Origin: Scylla paramamosain
Taxonomy: Eukaryota; Arthropoda; Malacostraca; Decapoda; Portunidae
DNA length: 64,000 bases
Reading direction: 5' to 3'
NCBI RefSeq assembly: GCF_035594125.1
Contig: NC_087155.1
Span: 5,040,192 to 5,104,191, forward strand
The notes beneath the pieces were generated by a model that ran no database searches, was not told the DNA's origin, and saw only the letters and a program-made list of their open reading frames with translations. Shown piece after piece: positions 15,423 through 27,310 of the stretch. How positions within the stretch are numbered: position 1 is the first letter of the stretch; each line of letters starts with the position of its first letter. Position numbers and translations under genes: made by a program.

Positions 15423-15885
15423 CTCTTTATTCTCTTTCAAGTGGCACCCTAGCTTAACCCAGTAGTATCTCATATATTTCTTCTCATATTCCTTTCCAAA
15501 CTCCTTGTCCATCCTCTCACTAGCCAATCTTGTACTTGCCTTCCCTCTATCATTATTAATATCATATCATTTATCCTTTATTAGCAAAGCAATCCAGTCA
15601 TTTGAACATTCCTCTAACTACTAAGTGATCCACTCTGTCTTGCAAATATATAAAAAAGAAATTCAGATTACCAAGGCAGACAGTTGATCTAAACAAATCT
15701 CTAACAGTAATATACATAAAGAAAATAAATTATAGAGACATCATCTAAATTTCTCTTATTATGAAAATGAGATGTGTAAAAGAAGGAGAATTAGTAAAAA
15801 AATATTGAAGAGTTTCAAAGATAGAAAATGTGAATGTGTTAAGCACAGATAAAAGCTCAAATAAAATTGAAGATGAATGTTGCAG

Positions 15886-15997
15886 GGTATTCAACTGGTG
15901 CATCCTGGCCTCCTTGGCAGAGCAGCGTGGTTCTGCAGCTTCATGGGCTTTACTGGATTCCCTCTGTGGTGACAAGACCAAACTCTACTCCCACAAG
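15886..15997 (+). CDS. HPS5: HPS5 penultimate exon
   Basis: The acceptor tgttgcag ends at 15885. The first base completes the AG|G arginine codon from the previous exon, and the exon then reads VFNWCILASLAEQRGSAASW to LYSHK. The donor AAG|gtcttt at 15997/15998 is weak (not gtaagt or gtgagt) but keeps phase 0 with the last exon. If the intron is retained, the frame continues for 42 cysteine-rich residues to a stop at 16126. Exon assignment rests on splice phase and continuity; homology of this short piece was not independently clear. Confidence 0.7.
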
Positions 15998-16459
15998 GTC
16001 TTTTGCTTTCACTGCCAGGCTGAAGTTTGCTCACAATATACTTTATACATGTGTATTGATGAATGTAGACTGTCAGTCCATAAAAGAAGGGAACATTGTC
16101 AAATTTCCATTTGCTGTGATATGTAGTTAAGACAGTTATATTGTCCATATTTTAGTATATTTTTTCTTCACATTGGTCTTACTTGCAAAGACGTCTTTGG
16201 TTTGATATAGTAAGCAGGTACAGCAAATGTATATAGGACACAAAACTTTTATAAATATAGGCAGATATAAATAAAAAATTGTTGTTTGTCAGCCACTCCT
16301 TTTTTCATAAGGAGTTGGAGTAGCAGAGGCATGCAAATTGTATTTTGGCTATTAACTGTCATACTGAATGATGACTGCAGCACAAATACAGTATGCTATT
16401 ATTTTGTTTACAAGATGCTTGTTTTGAAGATTAAGCCTAACACAAACTTACTTTTGCAG

Positions 16460-16828
16460 GTGTTTCAAGCTATTCATCGCCGTCCTTTACTGAAGTACCA
16501 TAGAAACCAGACAGATATGTCTTCCAAGTCCCTATGCTGGGACTTTCCTGATACAACGCAGAATGGTATCCCCCAACCTCCAACTAATATCACACCTAAG
16601 GATCCAAGACACCCTGTACCACTAGGCCACCACTGGGGAGTGTGGACAGAGGTGCTGGAAGGTGTGTGTTCATGCTGCCGTCTTCGGTTGTCCACTGAGG
16701 CTTTAGTGAGTGAGGGTGGCATCACAGTGTTTTCGTGCAGCCATGCCTTTCATACCATCTGCCTTTCCTACCGGGGGTATCAGTGTGTTTGTTGTGCTCA
16801 ACTACAACCATCCAAAGCAGCCTATTGA
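16460..16828 (+). CDS. HPS5: HPS5 terminal exon with C-terminal zinc-binding-like domain
   Basis: The acceptor cttttgcag ends at 16459. The exon encodes VFQAIHRRPLLKYH onward for 122 residues and ends with TGA at 16826-16828. The last 50 residues hold CSCCRLRLS, FSCSHAFHTICL and CVCCAQ, a C-x2-C...C-x-H-x2-H...C-x2-C arrangement like the RING-type end of several vesicle-trafficking proteins. Invertebrate HPS5 proteins are thought to share such a tail. The 3' UTR and polyadenylation site could not be set: AATAAA-like words at 17164 and 17332 lie in or beyond a SINE. Confidence 0.85.
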   Translation: MFQAIHRRPLLKYHRNQTDMSSKSLCWDFPDTTQNGIPQPPTNITPKDPRHPVPLGHHWGVWTEVLEGVCSCCRLRLSTEALVSEGGITVFSCSHAFHTICLSYRGYQCVCCAQLQPSKAAY

Positions 16829-16994
16829 TACACTACTTGAGTGTGCCTTGTTATTACCATCTAGTATAGTACATCTTCACAATCTCTTATCCAAAACCTT
16901 GGTATCAGACACTTTTCAGATTTCTGAATTTTTTGGATTTCAGAATGGAAGATTTTTAGCGTAGATTTTAACATTTTATAGATAAAACATTACA

Positions 16995-17178
16995 GGGGAC
17001 CAGATGGATCAGTGGCAGAGTGCTCACTCATGGCTGCAAGGTTGCAAGTTTGTGCCTTAATCCTAACAGTTGCTCAGTAAGGGAGGTAATGCTCTCTTGT
17101 CACCCTAGCTATGTTACATGGCCTTAGGTGGCCTAGACTAGGGATTCTTGAAACCATCAAATAAATAATAAAAAAAGG
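16995..17178 (+). mobile_element. Putative tRNA-derived SINE
   Basis: The head has an A-box-like tggatcagtggcagag and, about 35 bp on, a B-box-like ggttgcaagtttg. A body follows, and the end is an AAATAAATAATAAAAAA tail. It lies just downstream of the HPS5 stop codon and could be within the 3' UTR. Confidence 0.55.
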
Positions 17179-18521
17179 ATAAAATGTTAGGTAAAACTTT
17201 AGACATAAACTGGCTATTGTTAAGCTAAACACATGAAAATATACTTATGTACATGCCCGTTATCCCTTGCCATGACCATTTCATGTCATCACTCACATTA
17301 TGATGGGTCACGGCAAATTTAACAATAAAAAAAACTACTTTGATGGCATTTGTTCAAGAGGGGATCAGTAATTGTGAGACTAGAAGGAAGATAGGAAGAT
17401 CAGAAGCAGCTATTGTACGAGTGGAGAAGGCTGCACTAGTGCTTGGAACATCTGTCACTCCCAAGAAAAAGAAAGACTCTGGGTTAAAAAGGAAGACAGT
17501 ACAAGAATGGTAAGTTGATAAGACTTAAAAAAGGAAGACAGTACAAGAATGGTAAGTTGATAAGACTTATGCTTAGTAAAAATTGAGTCACTGCTCTTTC
17601 TCTTGGTCAGAAGAGGCTTGTGAACTGTAATGCAACAGAGAGTGACAGTTATTCCTAGCACTAGTGCAGCCTTCACCACCCTTGTGATGGTTTCTTCTGA
17701 TCTTACCATCTTCCCTTCAGTAACACAGTTGCTGACCCCTTCTCAAACAAACACCATCACAACACTCTTTTCTTTATTGTTAAGCTTGCCAGGACCCATA
17801 ATAATGCAAGGAGAATTAAATGTGAGGGATAAAATGAGAAGGTTGCGGCTGGGGAAAATGGTCAGGAGAGCATGGAAGAGACGTCTCCCAGCACTGTCCC
17901 TGATTCAAAGAAGCTGAGCATAGCATCTTCAGCGCATGTGAGTTGCCATATATGACAATTTACCACTTTTGATACCTCCCATGGCAGAACTTCCCACAGT
18001 AGAAAATAGAGCAGCAAAACTTTAGTTTGTGGGCATTGGACATGCTGTTATGTTTATACTGTTGATTTATTTATTTATTTTTTGTGGTGAAATCTTCCCA
18101 CTACTGGAATTTTCCATTTGAACTTCCAGATTTTTTAAATTTTGCATAAAGAATTCTCAACTGTAACAGCTGATGTTGTTAAAGTGAGACCAACACTATT
18201 TTTAATTTCAGTAATGCTTTGCCATGTAGAACTAGTGAATAGTATAACTTGCTGCCTTTGTTCCACTGATTATGATATTTTCTTTCTTTTAACTTGATAG
18301 AATTAATCTAAGGCATTGTCTCAATTTTTTTCATATTTTTTTTTAGCATGTTACTGTTACAGATAACACATTTGTCACATGTTCTTTTATTATGCCTTTT
18401 TCTTCCAGTACCTCTACAATTTCCTAGGTTTTCTTTCATATATAACAAGTGGTATGTATGCCCTAAAAGAATCCCCAATATAGAGTAGTCAACATCATTA
18501 TAATTATGATCATTATCATTG
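17179..18521. other. Unassigned intergenic DNA
   Basis: A/T-rich sequence with a 41-bp direct duplication (separate entry) and no supported gene. Short open frames near 17455-17917 show no recognisable domain. Confidence 0.5.
17486..17567. repeat. 41-bp direct tandem duplication
   Basis: Two adjacent near-identical copies of a unit containing ggaagacagtacaagaatgg and gtaagttgataagactt. Confidence 0.9.
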
Positions 18522-18768
18522 TCATATTGTAAGACAAATTTCATGTATACCTTTGTGATCTTATGGCAATTTACCAAGCTGCATATTCATTTGTTATACT
18601 TAACATCAAGTGAGTGCCAACATTAAATGTAAAAAGACACTTTCGTCATATTGTAAGACAAATTTCATGTATACCTTTGTGATCTTATGGCAATTTACCA
18701 AGCTGCATACTTATTTATTATACTTAACATCAAGTGAGTGCCAACATTGAATGTAAAAAGACACTTTT
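18522..18768. repeat. 124-bp tandem duplication
   Basis: Two head-to-tail copies, starting at 18522 and 18646, share tcatattgtaagacaaattt through gtaaaaagacacttt with only a few substitutions, so the duplication is young. Confidence 0.93.
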
Positions 18769-19454
18769 ATCCTATCTGGTGCCAGCTTTAAGCATCAAAG
18801 CATGCTTTAAAGGGACCAAACATTTGTAGAGGGTGAATTTTGGTCAGGAAGTACTTATTCCAACATGCTCCATAAAATAGTTGTACAAGTTTCCCGTTTT
18901 CAGTAAAAGGTTGAAAGCCATATGGTAATATTTGCCCTATTATAATAATTATTATATATAATTAATCTTAAGTACACCCCTCTTTAAAAATCTTAATTTC
19001 TTTTCTCTATAATTTTGCCAGTTTTGACCGATTTTTATTATTTTTTTTTATTTCTTATGTCACGTGTATATATGTATTTAATTAGTCACCCCTTTCTTAT
19101 AGGCCTACGCGCCACTTTCTAATAGACAATACCCTCCTGGCCAGACACGTGAGACATCTATAATATTAATAATATCTTATTTGATGCAGTCCTATTTTAA
19201 GCTAGACGTATATCTCAAATTAATCCTTATTATTTTACCTTGTATATATTGTGAAAATGTATCTATATATTGTTAAGTTAGTAGTTTAAGTTAGCTAGCT
19301 AGGTTATGAGTCGTTAAGGCAAGAGCAGCCGAGACTATCCCCACTCCCACGGAAGAGTCAACTATTTTACATTACTTGTTTGCTATTCCCATACCTAGTT
19401 ATATGTCACTTCACTTCTTGTGACCTTAAAACGATTGTAACATCATCCTTGGTT

Positions 19455-19990
19455 CTATAGTATTTATATATATGTAATAATATTCTCCCCTTGTACTGCA
19501 TTGAGTTCTCGACTACTCTGGCCGGGATTAAACTGGGTCACGTGGGGTGGCCGCCGACCCGGGAAAGGCCGCGGCTGGGCGCTTGCTCTCTCTCTCTCAC
19601 TCGCTGCGGCCTGGGCAGGACGTTCCTCTCTCATCCTCCCTGTGCTTGCCGAGAGAGCCGCTTTGGTAACCACGTGGTTAATAGTGATAGTCAGGAAGGT
19701 GGGTTTGTGTTCTTGACGAATTCCTCCTCTTAGGACATCCTTCAATTGTGTTAATTGTGTTGTGTTATCTGTGTGTCTTTTACCCTGAATAGACGGTGTT
19801 GCTTAAGCTATCGTCGTTGTTTTTTCTCATCAATCATCCATTCCCAACTACACATTTTTCTTGTCACTGTGTGGAAGATCGTGGTGATCCTTGTTCGTCT
19901 CTTCCCCTTATTTACCACGGAGATCAGCTATAGAACGGTGGAGAAGGAGGGTGTCAGGGTAGGTCAGCTCCCGACACAGCAAGTGGTAAG
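19455..19990 (+). promoter_or_regulatory. CpG-rich promoter-like or LTR-like segment with splice donor
   Basis: In an A/T-rich neighbourhood this stretch has a TATA-like tatttatatatatg near 19460. About 30 bp downstream lies a strongly CpG-rich block (gccgccgacccgggaaagg and following), and a good splice donor (gtggtaagtctc) sits near 19985. That could be a promoter with a first exon or the leader of an LTR element. No downstream coding exon was recognised, and no second LTR or target duplication was found, so the identity is open. Confidence 0.3.
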
Positions 19991-20107
19991 TCTCGTCGAC
20001 TTAGAGGAGGAGAAGGGGCGCAACACTTACATAAATATTATGTCATCATACATCTGGCATTTTGGCAGGTGTGAGAATGCAGGTTCCTAAGGACTAGCAC
20101 CTTAGTG

Positions 20108-20250
20108 TAGAGGTGGACGATATGAGTACTTTTGTTTTGATACGATACCAAATATTTTTCAACTCAGTTTTGGAAGTATCAAGTAATGATACCAAGTACT
20201 TTGCTTGAAGTATTAGTTATTATGAGTAACTTGTGTGAAAATATAATAAT
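20108..20250 (+). mobile_element. Fragment resembling a hAT-type terminus
   Basis: The sequence tagaggtggacgatatgag followed by repeated gatacgatacc/gatacc-like words resembles the ends of hAT transposons and their MITEs (TAGNGGTG start, GATAC-rich subterminal region). No matching opposite end was found. Confidence 0.35.
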
Positions 20251-20429
20251 AATGATGATAATAATAAATAGTAATTATAATTATAATAACATTTTTCATT
20301 ATCATAACAAATACTACTACTGCCTAAATGTTTAAGATTGCACATTTTTTAGCCTTATATATATATTACCACCATATGACTACAGTCTCTGTAGTCATAT
20401 GGGGGCAAATGGCAGGTGGCACCTCAATG

Positions 20430-20560
<131 letters not shown>

Positions 20561-21339
20561 CACTGATAGTACATTCAATACAAAAGGCATAAGCCTCCAC
20601 TAATCCCCCCCCCCAAAAAAAAAATGATGGGTTCAGTAATTCATGGTCACTTACCAACTGGTATTTCAGTTTTGTAGAAGTCAACCATCTCACTCATTTT
20701 AAAATTGCCCCCCCCCCCCACACACACACACTTCGGTCCCCACTATGTTGTTTACACCAATGGGGACTCTCGAAGGCGAGACAGAGAGACCTCAGGATTT
20801 GGGGAAGAGGACCGAAGGGTCGGGGGAAGCAATGATGAGAAAGAGAATCATCACACTGGAAACCGAAATGAAGGAAATGAAGGATAGATTTGACAGGATG
20901 GAGAAGATGGTGGAAACTTTGATCATCGAGAAGGGGTGTGGAAAGGTGCATATGATGATCTACATAAAAAACTAATGGTATATGAAAAGAAAGCAATGGA
21001 ATATGAAGGCAAAGTGGAAGAGTTAAACGTAAAACAGGAAAATTGGAAGAAAGAACAAGAGGAAGAAAAGATCAATTTTAGGAAAATTGTGGAGGAACAA
21101 ACAAAGCAAACAACACCAAGAGAACAGAAAAGGTTGTTCAAGTTATAAAACAGAAAGAAAACTTAGTGAGAGACACTGTGGATAAGAAAAAAAACTGTTG
21201 TAGTATTCGGCCTGAAGGAAGAGTGTACACCTCAGTGGATTGAAAGAGAAAAAGAAGGAAAATATATGTGTGAAAAAATTAGTGGGGACATTACAAGAAG
21301 AAAAAAGAGCTAGTTGGAGAGATCGAAGAAATTAAAAGA

Positions 21340-22678
21340 TTGGGTAGATATGTTGAGGGTGGACAGCATCCTATGAAAATAAGGTTTAGGTCACAAGTGG
21401 CAGCTGAAGAAACACTGAGTAAATCCTGGAAACTGGCCAAGGTGGAAGAATACAAACAAGTGTGGATAAAAAGAGATAGAACCAGAGAAGAGAGAGATAC
21501 TATAAATGAACTAAGAAAAGAAGCAAATGAAAAAAACGGAAAACTATCAAAGGTGGAGAAAAAACAGTTCTTTTTGGAGGGTCATGGACATGGACAGGTT
21601 GAGAAAGTGGTACAGGAGGGAAGTAAATGCGGAAGGGGAAGACCAAAAGTAGCATACATGAACACAAATGGACTAATGTTGGCAGTGTTGGAACTAGAAG
21701 ACTATTTAAAAGAGGAGAAACCAGACATCATGGGAATTTTTGAAACTGAATTGGCAAGTGAAGGGGATATATTAAATATTGGTGAAGGAAAATACAACCT
21801 CTGGATGAGAAATAGAAAGAATAAATGGGGAGGAGGTGTGATGCTTCTAGTTAGGAAGGATTTATTAGTGGAATCTGTCACATATTGGGTGGAGGCGGCA
21901 GAAGTAATGAAAATAAGCTTAAGACAGAATATTGGAAGATACCATAACATTGTGATGACTTATGTTCCCCCCCTATTCCAACTCTTAGAGAGAGGATGAA
22001 TATAAGAAAATGCTTGAGGACACGAGGACATGTCTGGCAGAGTTGCTTAAGGAAAATGACGATATACTCCTGATGGGGGACTTTAACTGTAACTGGACCA
22101 CAGAAGGCAGTGAGTCATCATGGGGGAACAAGCTACTAGACCTGGTTATTGAAAATTTCCAGACACAATGGGTTACCGATGACACAAGATTGAGGGGAAA
22201 TGAAGCATCTTCAAGGCTCGATCTAATTTTCACCAAGGAACAAGAAATAGTAGAAGACCTTAAATACATAAACCCAATAGGAAAAAGTGATCATGTGCAG
22301 ATTCAGTTCACAGTTATGGATAATAACCTCAGTATAAGGAAAGAGGACCACAGAAGAGAATGGCTAAACTACAGCAAGACTAACTTTGGACAACTTAGGA
22401 AGTATTTCAGTGAAGTGAATTGGAACATAGTTATTCAACAGGAGGACATAGAGGAAAAGTGGACAGCTTTCCTGGACATTTATAATAAGGGAGTAGAGAA
22501 ATGGGTACCCAAAAGATCAACAGAGAACCTTTTCAAAAAGGACTCGTACAACAGGACATGTGCAACAGCTAGATTGGAGAGAGAAAAAGCATGGAACAAG
22601 TGGAAGAAGAACAAGAGACTGGACCTGTGGAACAATTATATAATGAAGAGGAATGAATGTCAAAACTTGTGGGGATGA
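21340..22678 (+). pseudogene. ORF1 C-terminal part and endonuclease of the retrotransposon, frame-broken
   Basis: Two open stretches, 21340-21999 and 22010-22678, in different frames. The first joins an ORF1-like tail (RTREERDTINELRKEANEKN) to the endonuclease N-terminus, where the catalytic E lies in GIFETELAS. The second holds GDFNCNW, SRLDLIFTK and KSDHVQI, all typical of APE-type endonucleases. A frameshift near 21985-22010, in a C-rich stretch, separates them. Confidence 0.75.
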
Positions 22679-23722
22679 GCAGAAAATTTTTGAAAGAAAC
22701 GTTGGGGAGAAATGTAAAGACCAACCAAAATTATTTTATAAATTCATCAATGGAAAATTAAAGAGTAAAGATGAAATAAGCACGGTAAAAGCTGGAGAAG
22801 AGACAGTGGATGACCCAAAAGAGGTAGCTGAAGTGTTTAACAGATACTTCCACTCTGTGTTTACTAAGGAAAATTATTTCAGAGGTGAGAGGACAGCATT
22901 AGAAAAAGAGACCGACCTAAAAGAGATTAAAACATCAGTAGATGAAGTAAAGAATATGTTGGAAGACCTGGATGTAAGGAAAGCAATGGGTCCTGATGGT
23001 GTCTCAAGTTGGATTTTAAAAGAGTGTAGCTCACAATTAGTCTCAGCATTGAACAATATGATTAGTACTACCCTGGTAAAAGGTAGAGTACCCAAAGACT
23101 GGAAACGGGCAGATATTACCCCAATTCACAAGACTGGAAGTAAAGAAGATCCATTAAATTATAGACCTGTATTGCTCACAAGTGTGGTGGCGAAGATTTG
23201 TGAAAAGATTATCAAGAACAGATGGGTGAAATACCCAGAAGACAACAAGGTGATAACAGAGAAACAGTTTGGTTTCAGAAAAGGAAGATCTTGTGTTACA
23301 AATTTGATAAGTTTCTACTCAAGAGTAATAGATATAGTGCAAGAGAGCGATGGATGGGCTGACTGCGTATACTTAGATCTGAGAAAAGCATTCGATAAAG
23401 TTCCACACAGAAGACTAATATGGAAACTGGAAAAGATTGGAAGACTTGGTGGATCACTGTTAAAGTGGATGACTGACTTTTTGACAGAGAAATGAGGACA
23501 GTAATTAAAGGCAGCAGGTCGAACTGGAGAACGGTAATAAGTGGAGTCCCACAAGGTTTGGTACTTGCACCTATTATGTTTGCAATTTATGTAAATTATA
23601 TGACAGAAGGTGTAGAAAGTTACATGAACCTTTTCGCTGATGACACTAAGATTATGAGGAAAGTAACAAATGAAGAGGATTGCAATGCTTTAAATCAGGA
23701 CTTAATTAAGATTAATGAATGA
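22653..23722 (+). pseudogene. Reverse transcriptase domain, frame-broken
   Basis: The open stretch 22653-23495 contains KAMGPDGVSSWILKEC, DWKRADITPIHKTG, NYRPVLLTS, EKQFGFRKGRSC and DLRKAFDKVPH. A stop at 23495 is followed in another frame by SGVPQGLVLAPIM and FADDTKIM (23492-23722). Further stops follow from 23720. The RT motifs are well kept despite the breaks. Confidence 0.85.
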
Positions 23723-24003
23723 TCATTGAGGTGGAACATGGAGTTTAATGCTAAGAAATGTAGTGTGATGAGGTTTGAAAAAATGTGAAAAGACCAGTTG
23801 GCAACTATTACTTAGGGAATGAGGAAATCTATAAGATCAGAAGAAAAAGACCTAGGAGTTATGGCAGTGTACAAATGTTCAAAGAGAAACTGAATAAATA
23901 TGATCATGAAAAAATGAGCAAAATGCAGATACCTGCATTTTAGTGAGGAAAAAAGATGAGGTTTAGTAGAGTAGAGGCGATGTTCCTCAGATTCAAACAG
24001 ATC

Positions 24004-25717
24004 TAAAGCTGTGTCCTCACTATTGGGCAGTGTCCAATGGGCAAACAGTTACCATATCCCCCTCCAATACACAAACTGGGAAGGGTGAGTGGCAGGCACG
24101 GAGGTGATGTCAGAATTGAAGAAATGACAGGCAAACATGAATGAAGAGCTGCCTGTGAGTGCACTTCAGCAAAACATTGGAAACTGTCTCATCTGGTAGG
24201 TGGTGCGAAACTCTAAAGGTTTCCTCGGATCTATGTATTTACTGGTTTTGCATTTAAAGTGTTCTCTGTATACTGTCATCATGTCTGGCTCTCCTTCTAC
24301 TAGAGCAAATGAACCACTTACTATCTACTGAACAACCTTAACTGCCTGATCAAACCACCTCTTGAGTGGTGTGGAATAGATATTACAGGCAGACACCATC
24401 CAGTAAGGGCAGAACCTGACTATGTCGTGGTCAGAGATGTTAAATGGATTTGGTATATAAAGGCTATTGGAAAATTTACAAACATTTTCATGTTTTCATT
24501 AATGACTACTAACTATTTACATTTCTTACAAGTCAAAATTTCTCACTCACATTTATCTTTAAACAATTCAAAGTTATTAGGTGCCACTTTATATCTCTTC
24601 AACATAGTCATTGATCAACACAGTCATGTACAAAACACAGACAATATCAAATTCATAAGTGCAACTAATATTCAATCAGTGCAATTAATGCTCAGTTAGA
24701 AAGACACGATAACAGCATCACATCAATCACCATAAACATTCCATAATTGAGTAAATCTTCATACACTATACAGACCAATCATACCAAACATAAAACATCA
24801 AATAAACATCCTACTCCTCCTCTAATAAGATAATTGATTTATAAGCTGCATTACACTTTCAGGTTCCACTTACTTTAAGTTATTTCATCTATCTCAACTC
24901 CTCTCTGGTCAGGCCTTATGGAACCTCTGGCTCTCTATCTGCTACTCTCTGTTACTGAATTATTCCACTGTTACATGCTATAATATACAATTGTTTGGGA
25001 AAACCTATTTCCTTGAGAAAATTATTTTTATTTTCATAACATTTATATATCTACCATTCACATTGCTCATTTATGCATATGATCTGCCCACAGGCATGGT
25101 ACCTGATACAGATGCCAATTAGAGGGTAGGGGGACTTTGGAGGTAGAACATAAGTGGCCATGGGTATTTTTCTATAGGCTGATATCCTTTCTGGTGCCTC
25201 GCATTTCCTGGCTGACCCTCACGTCTTCTGGCTTCATGCCTTCTAACCTACTTTCCCTTTCAAGTCACTTTCTCTGCCCTGTCCTTACTATCATTACCGT
25301 TTATCCCTCTTTGACCCAGGCTGCCTTCCCAGGTTTTATGGCCATCTTTCTGTTGTGGCCTGCATGGGTCCTGTGTCCATGTTTGTGTTATCTTGGCTCC
25401 CTCAGTATCAAGTGCTAATTACCTTCCAGGGTGGGGACCGGCTTGTTATTCTCCCTACTTCATCCGTCTTCTCCATTTCTTCTTTCCTCTTGCTCATTCT
25501 ATCTTCTTCTCTTCTTTCTTCTTCCTTATTTTGTCTTCTTTCTTCTTTTTCTTTTTCTTCTTTCTTGACAATACAGTTGTGGTGTGGGGGCACCACAACT
25601 GGCTTTGTCCAAAAGTGAAGGGTTTGCACATTATCTCATCTGTTAAACTTGCTTCAGAAATGAGAGAAACCCACTCAGCAACCATGGTCACTGCCCAGTA
25701 GTGTGGACATGGCTTAA
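24004..25717. mobile_element. Putative non-autonomous TIR transposon
   Basis: The left end (aaagctgtgtcctcactattgggcagtg from about 24005) is matched in reverse complement by the right end (cactgcccagtagtgtggacatggctta, 25690-25715) with few mismatches over about 35 bp. The interior has no recognisable transposase, although C/T-rich frames exist. Target duplication was not resolved, so the superfamily is unknown. Confidence 0.5.
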
Positions 25718-25867
25718 GGTTTAGAATGTTGCAGAAGTTAATGAAGAAAAGTTGAGGTTTGGTGTAAAGAAACTTAGGGTTGATACCAGAAGGCCAGTTT
25801 GAACTGGGGAATTTTGTGGTCCCCTCCCCAGGCAGGGACTCCATGGCTGGTGTAGGAGTCACCATGC

Positions 25868-26520
25868 TGAGAATTTTTAAAAGGTATGTGTATTTACCTA
25901 GTTGTATTTAGTTGTAATCTACAGGGCCTAAGCTACGCTTGTGTGGTCCCGTCTCCATATCTACACTTGTCCAGCTATTACTTAAAGTTGTGCGCACTCG
26001 TTGCTGATACTACCTCCTCACTCATGTTGTTCCAAACTTCTATATTTCTCTGTAGGAAACTATATTTCTTTATGTTACTTAAGCATCCTCCTTTTCTTAG
26101 TTTTTTGCTGTGTCCTTGTGTGGATCTGGTATTTCCTACTTCTCTTAGCAGAAGTTTCTCATAATCAATTTCTTCCACTCCATTCCACATTTTATATATG
26201 AGTATTAAATCTCCCTTTCTCTTCTATTTCATTTAACCTGTCTTCATATGTTACTTCATCCAGTTTTGGAACCATCTTCATTGCCATCCTTTGTATTCTT
26301 TTTAGTTTTTTGACATTTCTTCTTGTGGGGAGACCACACTGACTCAGCATATTCCAGCTTTAGTCTAACCATAGTGGTAATTATCTTTCTCACCATATTG
26401 TTATCAATGTAGTGGAATAGTTCCAGTATTTCTCACTATTTTATATGTATCTCTGAATAGCTTGCTCAGTAACATTAATTTAATCTGATCATTAACCTTA
26501 CTATTCAAAAATCTCTAGCC
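25868..26520 (-). mobile_element. 3' fragment of a CR1/L2-like retrotransposon
   Basis: The 3' terminus at 25887 (gtatttacctagttgtattt) matches that of the element at 5218. Minus-strand frames encode KKYSFLQRNIEVWNNMSEE (26190-25978) and, upstream, an LKLEYAESVWSP stretch near 26340-26310. It is a 5'-truncated dead fragment. Confidence 0.8.
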
Positions 26521-26555
26521 CAATAATGTTGATGAGCTATTATCCCTACTGAGCA

Positions 26556-27086
<531 letters not shown>

Positions 27087-27310
27087 CTGAACCTCACAAG
27101 ACTGGCATAAATAAAATAATTCAAATAAAAATGTCAATAAACCAGTCATAAATAAAAAGCAAACAACAACAAATAATTAAAATACCAAAATAATATGAAA
27201 GTGGTGATCAAGATCTTGGTGGACTTAGCAGTGTGTGCAAGTGGCCTTGCCTTGCTCTCTTGAGTTTTGTGGTTTATTTTCTCTTGCCTGTGTGCTGAAA
27301 TACCCTGAAG

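Larger units (their letters stand above)
12958..15885 (+). other. HPS5: HPS5 intron (2.9 kb)
   Basis: Bounded by gtaagtg at 12958 and tgttgcag at 15885. It contains a Tc1-like relic and an (AT)n tract. The stretch 12958-14190 is A/T-rich with a small imperfect duplication of a ccaccaccat/acacagtg segment near 13840-13930; no gene was recognised there. The stretch 15418-15885 shows nothing recognisable. Confidence 0.85.
20740..23960 (+). mobile_element. Decayed CR1/L2-like retrotransposon with ORF1, endonuclease and RT
   Basis: In order: a charged coiled-coil ORF1 N-terminus (20745-21148), a nucleic-acid-binding-like part with WKLAKVEEYKQVWIKRDRT (21340-21590), an endonuclease start reading AYMNTNGL and a GDFNCNW motif near 22076, an SDHVQ motif near 22290, and RT motifs up to FADDTKIMRK near 23640. 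At least five frame breaks separate these parts. The RT is closely related to the frame at 5262-7705. The end near 23960 is where a TIR element starts. Confidence 0.85.

Noticed and set aside
17455..17709. Minus-strand frame with an internal peptide duplication
   Set aside because: It reflects a 41-bp DNA duplication; no domain and no coding support.
19057..19983. Solo LTR bounded by tgtc and gaca
   Set aside because: No target-site duplication and no second copy in the window; the boundaries could be chance.
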